In this document: piece after piece, positions 9,693-19,380 of the stretch
Layout: each line of letters opens with the position of its first letter
How positions within the stretch are numbered: position 1 is the stretch's first letter
Assembly: GCA_028711445.1 (NCBI GenBank)
Contig: JAQTSD010000012.1
Coordinates: forward strand, 1 to 37,916
Reading direction: 5' to 3'
Length of the DNA: 37,916 nt
Source: Candidatus Peribacteraceae bacterium
GTDB lineage: Bacteria; Patescibacteriota; Gracilibacteria; Peribacterales; Peribacteraceae
Notes under the pieces: model-generated
The model's input: the letters and a program-made list of their open reading frames with translations, nothing else
Told to the model about the DNA's origin: nothing
Database searches by the model: none
Position numbers and translations under genes: made by a program

Positions 9693-11984
9693 ATGCCTTC
9701 AGAACCTTCGACTCCGGCGATGAAGACGCACATCAAACTGGCACAAGTCATGCTGGCTGCAATGGATGACCTCTTGGGTCTGCACTTCACGGCAGAGAAG
9801 ACCCTGAAAGGATTAGTGAAAAAGACAGCCGTACGTCAGCTCTCCGAGAAGGAGAAGGAAGCCATCCGCCTCTACGAAGAAGGCCTCCAAAAGACTCTCG
9901 ATATTATCGCACCAGCCGGGATGATCGTAAAACCAAATGAGCTCGTCTTGAATGACCTCCACGCTCGGACGCTCTACACCGTAAACTGGCCGAACTACGT
10001 CTACCCGAACTGGCTCTCGGAAGAGATCAACTTCGACGCACACATGAACATTTGCCAATTTATCTACCCCGCAAACAGCAAGGTCATCATGAAAATGCTG
10101 CGCAAGAAGGTGACGGAAATGCGTTCATCGGTACGCATGCTCGAGCAACGCGGCATCGTACGCGACCCTGCGCTCGAAGCGGCGCTCCAGGACGCAGAGG
10201 AATTGCGTGATCTGCTCGCGCGCGGCCGCGAGAAGCTCTTCCAGATGGGCCTCTATCTCACCATCTACTCGGACGACGAGGAAAAACTCAAGAAGCTCGA
10301 GACGGATGTCGAATCCCTCCTCGGCGGAAAGCTCATCATCACGAAACCGGCCTTCATGCAGATGGAGCACGGCTGGCTCTCCACCATGCCATTCGGTATC
10401 GACGAACTGGAGATCAACCGAAATATGAACACGTCGCCGTTGGCCGCATGCTTCCCCTTCTCCAGCTCCGATCTTACGGATGACCACGGTATCCTGTACG
10501 GCATCAATCGTCACAACGATTCGCTCGTCATTTTCGATCGCTTCGATTTGCCGAATGCCAATGCAAGCGTATTCGCCACCTCCGGAGCGGGAAAATCTTT
10601 CACGATCAAATTGGAAATCCTTCGCTCGCTCATGTTCGATACGGAAGTTTACGTAGTGGACCCGGAGAACGAATACCGCGAGCTGTGCGAAACCGTAGGC
10701 GGAACATACTTCCGCATCTCACTGGAGAGCTCGAATCATATCAACCCGTTCGAGCTACCGAAATCCGTGCGCGGCGATGAAGCGACGCCCGGTGAGACTC
10801 TCCGTGCGGCCGTCATCAATCTCCATGGACTGCTCAAGCTTATGTTGGGAACACTCACACCGGCCGAGGACGGCATCCTCGATAAAGCAATCCTCGACAC
10901 CTACGCGCTCAAGGGCATCACCCTCGCCACCGAAGATGCTGCGACGAAGATGCCACCGACCCTCCACGATCTCGTGGACGTGCTCGAGACCACGGAGGGC
11001 GGCGAGAGTATGGCCATGACACTCTCCAAATTCACAGAGGGCAGCTATGCCGGTCTCTTCGACCAACAGACGAACATCCAGCTCGATAATCAGATGGTTG
11101 TTTTTCAAATCCGCGACCTTGAGGATCAGCTCCGCCCGATCGCCATGTTTGTGATCATCAATCTGATTTGGAACCGCATCCGTGCCGAATTCAAGAAACG
11201 CATGCTCGTCATCGACGAGGCGTGGAACCTCATCCAGTACGAAGACTCCGCACGTTTCCTCTACGGTCTCGTGAAGCGCGCACGCAAGTACTGGCTCGGC
11301 ATCACGACCATCACCCAGGACGTCGAGGATTTCGTGAATTCTCCGTACGGTAAACCGATCATTACGAATTCATCGCTGCAAATTCTCCTCAAACAGTCCG
11401 CTTCCGCCGTGGATAATCTCCAGAAAATCTTCTATCTCACTGAAGGAGAGAAGTACCTGCTCCTCAACTCCGACGTGGGACAGGGGCTCTTCTTTGCCGG
11501 CAATCGTCACGTGGCCATTCAGATCGTCGCAAGCCCGAAGGAGGCGCAAATCATTTCCACAAAACCGGAGGACATTCTCGCTCATAAGCAGCAGGAAAAG
11601 CTTGAGAAGGAACGTACAGCGGCAGAGAAAAAAGCTCCACCGGTGCCACAGCAGATGGTGACCGCTGACGAAGTAGCCACGACCCTTCAGCGAGAGGAAG
11701 ATGCACAACAGGCAGTAAAAGATCAGGATATCTCGCCTTCGAAAGTGGAACCCCCACCGATCGAAGCGGCACCGGCGGAACCAGCGAAACCTCCCGAGAC
11801 GAAAAAAGTGACGGAGGCGGAAGATGTTGCAGCCATCGCGAACGCCACGCTCATGCAGGCAACCGCTCCGCAGAATGATACGAAGAAAAAGTCGCAGGAT
11901 GCACCCGCAGAAGCAGAAGCATCAACAGAATCGGCAACTACACCTCCCGAAAAGTCGCGGAAGAAGAAGGAGACCGAGAATTAG
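9693..11984 (+). CDS. VirB4/TraC-family T4SS ATPase with low-complexity C-terminal tail
   Basis: Walker A ATSGAGKSFTIK, VYVVDPENEYRELC, Walker B RMLVIDEAWNLIQ, TTITQDVEDF; A/E/P/K-rich tail of ~130 aa. Confidence 0.9.
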   Translation: MPSEPSTPAMKTHIKLAQVMLAAMDDLLGLHFTAEKTLKGLVKKTAVRQLSEKEKEAIRLYEEGLQKTLDIIAPAGMIVKPNELVLNDLHARTLYTVNWPNYVYPNWLSEEINFDAHMNICQFIYPANSKVIMKMLRKKVTEMRSSVRMLEQRGIVRDPALEAALQDAEELRDLLARGREKLFQMGLYLTIYSDDEEKLKKLETDVESLLGGKLIITKPAFMQMEHGWLSTMPFGIDELEINRNMNTSPLAACFPFSSSDLTDDHGILYGINRHNDSLVIFDRFDLPNANASVFATSGAGKSFTIKLEILRSLMFDTEVYVVDPENEYRELCETVGGTYFRISLESSNHINPFELPKSVRGDEATPGETLRAAVINLHGLLKLMLGTLTPAEDGILDKAILDTYALKGITLATEDAATKMPPTLHDLVDVLETTEGGESMAMTLSKFTEGSYAGLFDQQTNIQLDNQMVVFQIRDLEDQLRPIAMFVIINLIWNRIRAEFKKRMLVIDEAWNLIQYEDSARFLYGLVKRARKYWLGITTITQDVEDFVNSPYGKPIITNSSLQILLKQSASAVDNLQKIFYLTEGEKYLLLNSDVGQGLFFAGNRHVAIQIVASPKEAQIISTKPEDILAHKQQEKLEKERTAAEKKAPPVPQQMVTADEVATTLQREEDAQQAVKDQDISPSKVEPPPIEAAPAEPAKPPETKKVTEAEDVAAIANATLMQATAPQNDTKKKSQDAPAEAEASTESATTPPEKSRKKKETEN

Positions 11985-12969
11985 AAGGAGAGGAGATGGG
12001 AGTATCTTCCACCACTTTCCAGCGCACTTCCGGTTTAAGCTTGCCCGGTAGTGAGAATCCTGCCGCCCTGCGATGACCGCCACCGGAGAATTTCCCTGCC
12101 ATTTCGGAGACATCCACATCGTCACGCAACGTTCGCAACGACCCCTTCACGGTTCCATTGCGCTCGGAGAGAATGAGAGAGAAACGCATGCCGGGCACTG
12201 CATTCACATAGTCAATCGCACCCGTAAGCTCGGAGTAGTGAGCACCCGTGGCACGGAAATCCCCTTCTGTTACAGCTGAGATGGCGCCTCCTTCCTCCGT
12301 GAGCGTGATTTTCTCGAGCACGCGACCCCAGAGTTTGAGCGTACTCATCTGTGCCGTACGGAACACTGCCTGTACGATTTCCTGTTGCCGGGCCCCCGCA
12401 CGCAACAAGCGCGCGACGGTGCGATAGACAATTGCTGTCGTATTGTTGTGGAGCAGTCCGCCCGTGTCGGTGTACACGCCGGCAAGCAAACACGTCGCAA
12501 TGTCTCCATCGATCTTCCAGCCGAGTTGATCGGCAATTTGCACGATAATCTCGCATGTCGATGCTGCATCAGGTATAACGATGTTCGCCGTGGAAAAGCG
12601 CAGATTGCTGGGATGGTGATCGATATCCACTCCGGGAAAGGATCCATCGAAGAGCTGCGGATGCACCTCATGGAGGCCCGTGAGCTTCGGTTCCGCCGTA
12701 TCCACGAAAAGAAGGACATCGCCTTCCAGGAGCGCGCATTCCGTCACTGCACGTGCAGCAGCGGGTAAAAATTGGAATGTTTGGGGGATGGGATCGATGC
12801 AATACGCCTTCACGGTCAGCTCCGGTAAAGATCGTTCGATGAGCAAACTCAAACCCAAAAGCGCTCCGACAGCGTCTCCATCAGGATTGCGATGGCAAAT
12901 GCAGACGGCACGTTTCGCTTCCGTGAGGAGCGCGAGCAATCGATCGGCATCTTGCTTGCTGACGGACAT
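11938..12969 (-). CDS. DHH/DHHA1-family phosphoesterase (NrnA/RecJ-like)
   Basis: CHRNPDGDAVGALLG, LLFVDTAEP, VDIDHHPSN, GVYTDTGGLLHNNT, C-terminal GGGHRRAAGF; 3' end overlaps the virB4-like gene convergently. Confidence 0.9.
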   Translation of the reverse strand: MSVSKQDADRLLALLTEAKRAVCICHRNPDGDAVGALLGLSLLIERSLPELTVKAYCIDPIPQTFQFLPAAARAVTECALLEGDVLLFVDTAEPKLTGLHEVHPQLFDGSFPGVDIDHHPSNLRFSTANIVIPDAASTCEIIVQIADQLGWKIDGDIATCLLAGVYTDTGGLLHNNTTAIVYRTVARLLRAGARQQEIVQAVFRTAQMSTLKLWGRVLEKITLTEEGGAISAVTEGDFRATGAHYSELTGAIDYVNAVPGMRFSLILSERNGTVKGSLRTLRDDVDVSEMAGKFSGGGHRRAAGFSLPGKLKPEVRWKVVEDTPISSPSNSRSPSSSATFREV

Positions 12970-13094
12970 GGGAATAAGTGAAAGGAGTGGAGTGTACGGG
13001 GCGTCGCACTCCGCCATCAACACCAATGCTGTTGCGCAAAGAGGCGCACTATCACGTGGTAGCAGGTTGTCGGCACGACAACACATCGAAAATC

Positions 13095-13433
13095 TTACGC
13101 TGAAGGTTTTTGTCTCCTCGTTTCCTCGTTCAAGAGCTCGTCGATACGGCTCCCGCGCTTCGAACGCGGATCAATACGGAAACGCAACATCGGCACGTGA
13201 TGACTCGACCATCCAGCAAGGCGTTTCTGAAGGTCTCCACGACGTAATATGAAATATTGTAATGCCTTCTCGTCTGCGTGCACGGCGCTCAAGTATACTG
13301 TCGCATGGGCGAAGTCAGACGACACTTCGATCTCGGTAATGGAGACAATGCCACACTCCTGCGGACAGTCGCGTAGGACGGGAGCGATAAGCTCGCGGAT
13401 GACAGAGGCGGCCATGGCAGGGCGATGGGACAT
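13095..13433 (-). CDS. rbfA: Ribosome-binding factor A
   Basis: VSITEIEVSSDFAHATVYLSAV, LQKRLAGWSSHHVPMLRFRIDPRSKRGSRIDELL. Confidence 0.9.
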   Translation of the reverse strand: MSHRPAMAASVIRELIAPVLRDCPQECGIVSITEIEVSSDFAHATVYLSAVHADEKALQYFILRRGDLQKRLAGWSSHHVPMLRFRIDPRSKRGSRIDELLNEETRRQKPSA

Positions 13434-13476
13434 GAGATGAAAGCTGAAACGGAGCTCTCAGTGTACACTATCCGTC

Positions 13477-14355
13477 ATGCAGCGTCCGTTCTCCGTCGTT
13501 TTTTGCGGCACGCCGGCCTTCGCGGTTCCATCCCTTCAGGCCTTGCTCGACGATCCTACGTTTCGAGTGGATCTCGTCGTGACGCAACCGGACAAACCCG
13601 TCGGCCGAGAGAAAATCGTCACGCCTCCCCCGATCAAAACTCTCGCGCTCGACAGAGGAATTCCCCTCTTCCAACCGCATGATCTCAATGAAGAGTACTT
13701 CGCCGCTCCGCAAACAAAAGGAGTGCAGCCGGACTTCCTCGTCATCGTGGCCTACGGACAACTACTGAAACAGCCGCTTCTTTCTCTGCCTTTGATCGCC
13801 CCGGTGAACGTGCATCCGTCCCTATTGCCGCGCTGGCGTGGCGCATCACCGATCCAACATACACTGCTCGCCGGCGACCGTGAGACCGGCGTGACGATCC
13901 AGAAGGTCACGATGCAGCTGGACTCCGGCCCTCTCCTCGCACAGCGCTCCTTCGGCATTTCGGACCGCGAAACGGCTCAGACTTTGCACAATCGCCTGAG
14001 CGAGGAGGGTGCGAAGCTCCTCGTCGAGACATTGAAGAAGCCACTCGTACCCCGCGAACAAGATGCGTCCAAAGCAACGGTCTGCCGCAAGCTCACGAGG
14101 GCGGACTGCTCTGTGGATCCCGCGACCATGGCGGCGGAAGAGATCGACCGCCGCGTTCGCGCGCTCGTGCCGTGGCCGGGAGTGCGGTGCACAATTGCCG
14201 GACGCGAAGTGAAACTTCTCGAAACATCACTCGTCCCAACCACGGAAACCGTCTCCATCCCCTGTGCCGTCCATTCCACGCTCTACATCGCTCGTCTCCA
14301 GCCGCCGGGGAAGAAACCGATGACAGGAAGGGAGTGGGATCGCGGACGAAGATGA
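13477..14355 (+). CDS. fmt: Methionyl-tRNA formyltransferase
   Basis: VVFCGTPAFAVPSLQAL, VTQPDKPVGR, VNVHPSLLPRWRGASPIQHTLLAGDRETGVTIQ; TACACT 7 nt before ATG. Confidence 0.95.
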   Translation: MQRPFSVVFCGTPAFAVPSLQALLDDPTFRVDLVVTQPDKPVGREKIVTPPPIKTLALDRGIPLFQPHDLNEEYFAAPQTKGVQPDFLVIVAYGQLLKQPLLSLPLIAPVNVHPSLLPRWRGASPIQHTLLAGDRETGVTIQKVTMQLDSGPLLAQRSFGISDRETAQTLHNRLSEEGAKLLVETLKKPLVPREQDASKATVCRKLTRADCSVDPATMAAEEIDRRVRALVPWPGVRCTIAGREVKLLETSLVPTTETVSIPCAVHSTLYIARLQPPGKKPMTGREWDRGRR

Positions 14356-14379
14356 GACAATGCCAACACATTTCCTCAA

Positions 14380-15699
14380 GTGACGTCGATGACCGAAAAG
14401 GTCATACTCCGAATTGTGCAGATACTTCTGAGCATCCTTCTCAGCCTCTTGCTTTCCTTCGCCTACGCAGCAAGTGGAAACGTGGCAGTGAGTCCATCCA
14501 CGATCGATTCCGACGGGGACGGCCTCATGGATCTACAGGAAGACAGCAATGGAAACGGCAAGGTGGATGAGGGAGAAACGGATCCCTTTAATGCAGACAT
14601 GGACGGCGGCGGCGAGGCGGACGGATCGGAGATCCAGGCAAATCGTGATCCTTTCGATCGCAAGGATGATTTCACTTATGACCTCGACAGCGACGGCCTC
14701 ATCAATGGTTCGGAGTGGGAGCTCGGAACGGACCCCGCCAACCCCGACACGGACGGAGACGGCATCAATGATTTCGACGATCCGTTTCCGCTCGATCCCG
14801 CCTACCGTCGCGATGCCGACAAGGATGGCATTCCCGACGAGTATGAAGCGGCACATAAGCTCTCGACGACCGATGCAATCGAGGCGACTCAAGACAATGA
14901 TAATGACGGCCTCGTGAATCTCGATGAATTCATCCAGGGAACGGACCCCAATGTCGCTGACACGGACGGTGACGGTGTTACGGACGGCGAAGAAGTGGCA
15001 CAGGGGACGGACCCGGAGGAGAACGCCTGTCTGCTCTATGCGAAACCGATTGTCTCTTTCTTGGATATTGCAGATCACTGGGCGCAGGAGTACATCCTGC
15101 GTCTTCACAAAACGAAAGTGTTGCCTGAGTACACCCGCATCGCCGACGGGTACGGAGATGGTTCCGTGCGCGAGTTCCTTCCCGACCGGTCCATCAGTCG
15201 CTTCGAGCTCCTCAAGCTTGCACTTCTGAGCAGCTGCCTGCCACTGGATACGGAGACCACCGAAACCGGCGTGACGATCCTTTTTAGTGATGTCCCGGCA
15301 ATCGCCCGACCGCACGAGAGCGCGGCCAATCGACAGAGACGTCGGGTCGTCTACACGGCGGCACGGCTACAGATCGTCGAAGGCTACGACGACTTCACCT
15401 TTCGCCCCGATGATCCGGTGAACCGCGCGGAGGCTCTCAAGATGCTCCTGCTCGCCGCCGGCATCCCCGCCTCCGGGGAGCAGACGATCGAGACGTCCTT
15501 CATGGATGTCCCCGCGGACGCTTGGTTCAAGTCATACGTGGATGAGGGCGTGGAGCTCGGCGTGATTGAAGGGTACGAAGATTCCACCTTCCGTCCCGAC
15601 CAACCCATCACGCGCGCGGAAGCCGCGAAGATCGTCCAGCTGCTCATGGCCATCAATCCGCGACTCAATGGGTATGTCATTCCGACAGAAGGTATTTGA
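14380..15699 (+). CDS. Secreted protein with DxDxDG (TSP3-like) calcium-binding repeats and C-terminal SLH domains
   Basis: Repeated D-x-D-x-D-G (DSDGDGLMD, DTDGDGINDFDDPFPLDP, DNDNDGLVNLDEF, DTDGDGVTDGEE), then three SLH-like modules (FLDIADHWAQ, GYDDFTFRPDDPVNRAEALKML, GYEDSTFRPDQPITRAEAAKIV). Confidence 0.9.
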   Translation: MTSMTEKVILRIVQILLSILLSLLLSFAYAASGNVAVSPSTIDSDGDGLMDLQEDSNGNGKVDEGETDPFNADMDGGGEADGSEIQANRDPFDRKDDFTYDLDSDGLINGSEWELGTDPANPDTDGDGINDFDDPFPLDPAYRRDADKDGIPDEYEAAHKLSTTDAIEATQDNDNDGLVNLDEFIQGTDPNVADTDGDGVTDGEEVAQGTDPEENACLLYAKPIVSFLDIADHWAQEYILRLHKTKVLPEYTRIADGYGDGSVREFLPDRSISRFELLKLALLSSCLPLDTETTETGVTILFSDVPAIARPHESAANRQRRRVVYTAARLQIVEGYDDFTFRPDDPVNRAEALKMLLLAAGIPASGEQTIETSFMDVPADAWFKSYVDEGVELGVIEGYEDSTFRPDQPITRAEAAKIVQLLMAINPRLNGYVIPTEGI

Positions 15700-15749
15700 A
15701 AAACGAATGACAGCTCGTCATTCGTTTTCCCTATTCAATGATTTATCAC

Positions 15750-16055
15750 TCATAGGTGTCCCTTCATCTCTTGAAACGCCTCAATGAACTTGTCCAAGTC
15801 CTCGGCATCGAACATGATCGTCGTCTTCTGTCCGCCGCGGGACTTCTCGGATACTTTGAAGAACATGCCGTTGCCCGACTTCTTCAAGTCCACATAGAAT
15901 GTGCGTTGGCGCGCGTGAATCGTGACAGAGTGAACCTCCTCGGCGAAATTGCCGTCGCGGCGCGGGCCGCGCGACGGCTGACGCTGCGGTTGCGGCTGGC
16001 TTGCACCGTCGTCGTCGGCAATGCCTCCCGTGAGATCTGCCATAGGATCAAACAT
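15750..16055 (-). CDS. DUF3276/PUR-family nucleic-acid-binding protein
   Basis: HSVTIHARQRTFYVDLKKSGNGMFFKVSEKSRGGQKTTIMFDAEDLDKFIEAFQEM matches the pattern of small bacterial PUR proteins. Confidence 0.8.
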   Translation of the reverse strand: MFDPMADLTGGIADDDGASQPQPQRQPSRGPRRDGNFAEEVHSVTIHARQRTFYVDLKKSGNGMFFKVSEKSRGGQKTTIMFDAEDLDKFIEAFQEMKGHL

Positions 16056-16342
16056 GGATAGATGGGGTAAAAAGTGAAGCTGCTCCCCTCGCCTTGTCCT
16101 TCAGCTCATCGCCTTTGGATGTACTCTTGAGAGCAAAGCGAGTGTAGCAGGACGTTCGGAAGCGAACAACGAAGAAGACCATATTTTGAAACGCCGCAGC
16201 CGGGAACGGCTGCTGCTGGGCACGAAAGAATCATGAACACGACGAAAGCATTACAATGGTCACATGTCATGGTTCGTCTCCGCTCACCATGACACGTTTT
16301 CCAGGGGCTCCCAAAATCAGAGCGTCCCTCCGCGGCCGCGGT

Positions 16343-17920
16343 TCACAGAAGCGGCTTGAAGAGGATCTCCGGCTCCCCCACTTTCTTCCAATCTTTCTGA
16401 CCCCCCCACTGTTTCATCTCCTTCGTGATGACAAACTCTCTCGCAAGCATCTTCTCCGCATACGGCACATTGAGCTGCTTGGAGATGCGATAAGCAGTGT
16501 TGGGAGTGAATGGGAGGAGCATGAGTGCGATGTGCCGCAGGTGTTCCGCGAATACGCTGAGCATGGTCAGTTTCTCTGTGCCAGAAAGCGTCCATGGCTT
16601 GTGATCATTCATGCGACCGTTGCCGATCACCATAAGATTCACTGCAATCCCCAATGCATTGTGCAATTCAAAATCATTAAAGGCATCCGCATAGAGTTTC
16701 CAATAATTTCCTTCACCTTGATACCACTCGTCCGACGGTTTCCAATATAAATCGCCATCTACTGAAAAATTACGAATATCAATGATATCTCCTCCCTCCT
16801 TTTTAATTAAAGTAAGCACACGGTTCAACAAATTCCCAAGCTTATTCCTCAGCACCGCATCGTACAGCTCCTCAATCCTCTTCCACGAGAAATCTCCGTC
16901 ATTGCCCACCGGGATCTCGTGCGAGAGGTAAAACCGAAGCGGATCAGGGTTGCCGCCGAACTTCGCAAGCACCTCCTCCGGCTCCACGACATTACCAATC
17001 GTCTTGCTCATCTTCTGCCCGTCGCACGTCAGAAACCCGTGAATGAGCAGGCGATCCGGCGTGCGCACGCCGGCGGTCTTCAGCATCGCCGGCCAGATGA
17101 GCGCATGGAAGCGTGCGATGTCCTTGCCGATGACATGGGTAACCTCCGCAGGTTTGTCCCACCATTCCTTCTCCTCATGATCCGTGAAGTAGCCGAGGCC
17201 GGAGAGGTAATTGGTGAGCGCGTCGCACCAGACGTACATGGTCTGCCCCTCATCGCCCGGGACGGGGATGCCCCACTGCAAGCTCGACTTGGGACGGGAG
17301 AAGGACACATCCTCCAGCCCCTGCTCGATCAACGAGAGCGTTTCGTGCGCGCGCGATTGCGGCACGATGTGGTAGCCACCCTTCTCCTTGGTCAGGAGTT
17401 TCTTCAGCCAACCCGATTCCTTCTGCATGAGGAAGAACCAGTTCTCCTCACTCACCTCCTCCGGGGCGGCGTGATGATCCGGACACTTGCCATCCACGAG
17501 ATCCCGCTTGGTCATGAAGCGCTCGCACCCCTGGCAGTAGAGCCCCGTGTAGGTGCGCTTCTCGAGCATCCCAGCATCTTGGAGCTTCCTCCAGAGGGCC
17601 CGTACCGTGGGCCAGTGGCGCTTCCGGTCGGTCGTGCGGATGAACGGCGCATCGTACGTGATACTCAAACGATCGTAGAGCGCGATGAAGTTGGGGACGT
17701 TCCGGTCCACGAGCTGCTGCGGCGTGAGCCCCTCCTGCTGAGCCTTACGCTGAATCTTCACGCCATGCTCATCGGTGCCGATCTGGAAGCGCACACGGTC
17801 CCCTCTCAATCGAAACCACCGCGCCACGACATCCGCAAGAACCTTTTCCAAAACCTGCCCCATGTGCGGACGCGGAGCGTTGGGGTAGTCAATCGCCGTC
17901 GTAATGTACTGCCGTGCCAC
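16343..17920 (-). CDS. metG: Methionyl-tRNA synthetase (GTG start proposed at 17920; ORF track starts at TTG 17926)
   Basis: YITTAIDYPNAPRPHMGQ, QIGTDEHGVKIQRKAQ, YCQGCERF...GKCPDHH, VHPIGKD-like VIGKDIARFHALIWPAML, KMSKT; TAGGAT 6 nt before GTG. Confidence 0.95.
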   Translation of the reverse strand: MARQYITTAIDYPNAPRPHMGQVLEKVLADVVARWFRLRGDRVRFQIGTDEHGVKIQRKAQQEGLTPQQLVDRNVPNFIALYDRLSITYDAPFIRTTDRKRHWPTVRALWRKLQDAGMLEKRTYTGLYCQGCERFMTKRDLVDGKCPDHHAAPEEVSEENWFFLMQKESGWLKKLLTKEKGGYHIVPQSRAHETLSLIEQGLEDVSFSRPKSSLQWGIPVPGDEGQTMYVWCDALTNYLSGLGYFTDHEEKEWWDKPAEVTHVIGKDIARFHALIWPAMLKTAGVRTPDRLLIHGFLTCDGQKMSKTIGNVVEPEEVLAKFGGNPDPLRFYLSHEIPVGNDGDFSWKRIEELYDAVLRNKLGNLLNRVLTLIKKEGGDIIDIRNFSVDGDLYWKPSDEWYQGEGNYWKLYADAFNDFELHNALGIAVNLMVIGNGRMNDHKPWTLSGTEKLTMLSVFAEHLRHIALMLLPFTPNTAYRISKQLNVPYAEKMLAREFVITKEMKQWGGQKDWKKVGEPEILFKPLL

Positions 17921-17969
17921 ATGCAAATCCTAGCGCAGCTTACCGTCAGGCAGAAGCGCGAAACGTGAT

Positions 17970-18329
17970 CTAAATGGTACCGATGAACGTGCCCACGTAC
18001 GCAATGATCGCCTCCGCAGCCAGTGCGAGGACCAGCCCAACGATGGCGGTGGTGATGATGGTCTTGGCCTGCTCCTTCCCCTGATCATTCCCTCCGGACA
18101 TCGAGAGCCTGACACCGGCGTAGATGATGGCGAGAACCGCGGCAACCGTGACGAACCCGGCGAAGAAATTGCCGATGCGCCAGAAGAGTCCTGCGAGGCT
18201 TGTTGAATCCGCATTGCAGGCATTCGAGTTAATCAAACCGCAATAGAGATTGAACGCCTGATCAAGCGACGCCTGCGCATGAGCGCTCGGGACGAGGAGG
18301 CGACCGGCGGCGGAGAGGAGGAGGAACAT
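17970..18329 (-). CDS. VirB2/TrbC pilin-like small membrane protein
   Basis: Signal-like N-terminus with AHA cleavage motif, two TM helices (FAGFVTVAAVLAIIYAGVRLSMSGG; IVGLVLALAAEAIIAYVG). Confidence 0.75.
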   Translation of the reverse strand: MFLLLSAAGRLLVPSAHAQASLDQAFNLYCGLINSNACNADSTSLAGLFWRIGNFFAGFVTVAAVLAIIYAGVRLSMSGGNDQGKEQAKTIITTAIVGLVLALAAEAIIAYVGTFIGTI

Positions 18330-18332
18330 TTC

Positions 18333-18914
18333 TTAGATGGCGATAACTGCTTGGACAAGCGCGTAGGCGACACTCACGACGATCGCTCCGACGATAGCCC
18401 ACGTAAGCGCCGACTTGGCCTTATTGAATTCGTCGGCCACCCCGCGGGCATAAACCATGCGGAATCCGGCAAAGATGATAACGAGAATGAAGACCCCTCC
18501 GAAGATTCCGAGCATGGCGTTCACTGCCATCGTCATGATATCGACAACGGGTTCACCCGACCCGCTCAACCCGACATAATCGGACTGGTTAATGACGTAT
18601 GCCACGAGCGTCTGTGAGAGGGAAACGATGAGCAAGCCGGCCAACGCATAGACCACCGACATCTTGCCACGCGCGAGCATGGCCTCGTCGAAGCCGGAAA
18701 GGAGCATCTGCATGGCCCCCGCGATCACGAAGACAACCGAAACACCGGCACCCAGCGCGATGAAGAAGTTCGCGATGAACGGCACTGCGCTCGCAATCGC
18801 ATTGACCGCTCCACAATTACTCTCGAAGAAATAGCACGGATCACCATAAGCTGCGAAGGCGATTCCCGGCATCGAGAGCAAGCCGATGAGGAACATCAAA
18901 CTTTGCATCGTCAA
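18333..18914 (-). CDS. VirB2/TrbC pilin-like membrane protein, apparently two pilin-like units
   Basis: Signal peptide, four TM segments in two similar pairs (FIALGAGVSVVFVIAGAMQMLLSG; IFGGVFILVIIFAGFRMVYARG). Confidence 0.7.
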   Translation of the reverse strand: MTMQSLMFLIGLLSMPGIAFAAYGDPCYFFESNCGAVNAIASAVPFIANFFIALGAGVSVVFVIAGAMQMLLSGFDEAMLARGKMSVVYALAGLLIVSLSQTLVAYVINQSDYVGLSGSGEPVVDIMTMAVNAMLGIFGGVFILVIIFAGFRMVYARGVADEFNKAKSALTWAIVGAIVVSVAYALVQAVIAI

Positions 18915-19279
18915 CCGAAGAATATGTTATTGAGCATCCGCAGGAACGCCCCGAAGAACACGAGGAGGACGAGGCCGATCAGAGCACTCACGATGTGCCC
19001 TCTGGCAGCCCCCTGCTTGCCGGCATCGCCGAAGGAGAGGATGTACATCCCCGCGGCGATGAGGACCCAGAGTGTTGCGATACCCACACAAACATTCACC
19101 AGCCACTGCATCCCGCAGTTGAAGTAATCGATGAACGCATACGGGCCGGGGTTAATGGTGGAACAACTTGTGTTGAGCGGCTGGAGCATGGTAATCGGCG
19201 CCGCGTACGCAGTACGCACGAAGCACGTCAGCGCCGTCACGGCGCTGAGAAACCCTATGAGCCACTTCTTCAGAAGCAT
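18911..19279 (-). CDS. VirB2/TrbC pilin-like small membrane protein
   Basis: Signal peptide (AYAAP), two TM segments with GDAGKQGAARGHIVSALIGLVLLVFFG; overlaps the next gene by 4 nt; TATAAT 6 nt before ATG. Confidence 0.75.
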   Translation of the reverse strand: MLLKKWLIGFLSAVTALTCFVRTAYAAPITMLQPLNTSCSTINPGPYAFIDYFNCGMQWLVNVCVGIATLWVLIAAGMYILSFGDAGKQGAARGHIVSALIGLVLLVFFGAFLRMLNNIFFG

Positions 19280-19380
19280 CTGAGTATTATACCCTATTTT
19301 GAGCCAAAATTTAAGCCCCTTTTGGGGGAGCCGAAGCCAACGATCGACACAGAAGACCATCACAAAACCACGAAAAGTTG

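Noticed and set aside
14506-15030. Tandem repeat-like DNA considered as a CRISPR or satellite array
   Set aside because: Periodicity comes from degenerate DxDxDG protein repeats; no conserved DNA repeat with unique spacers. No CRISPR array was seen anywhere in the window.
14533-15315. Long minus-strand ORF (260 aa) opposite the SLH/calcium-repeat gene
   Set aside because: Shadow ORF: composition mirrors the DxDxDG repeats on the plus strand, no recognisable family, and the sense gene is strongly supported.
16919-17968. Plus-strand ORF of 349 aa opposite metG
   Set aside because: Antisense to well-supported MetG with no domain signal of its own.
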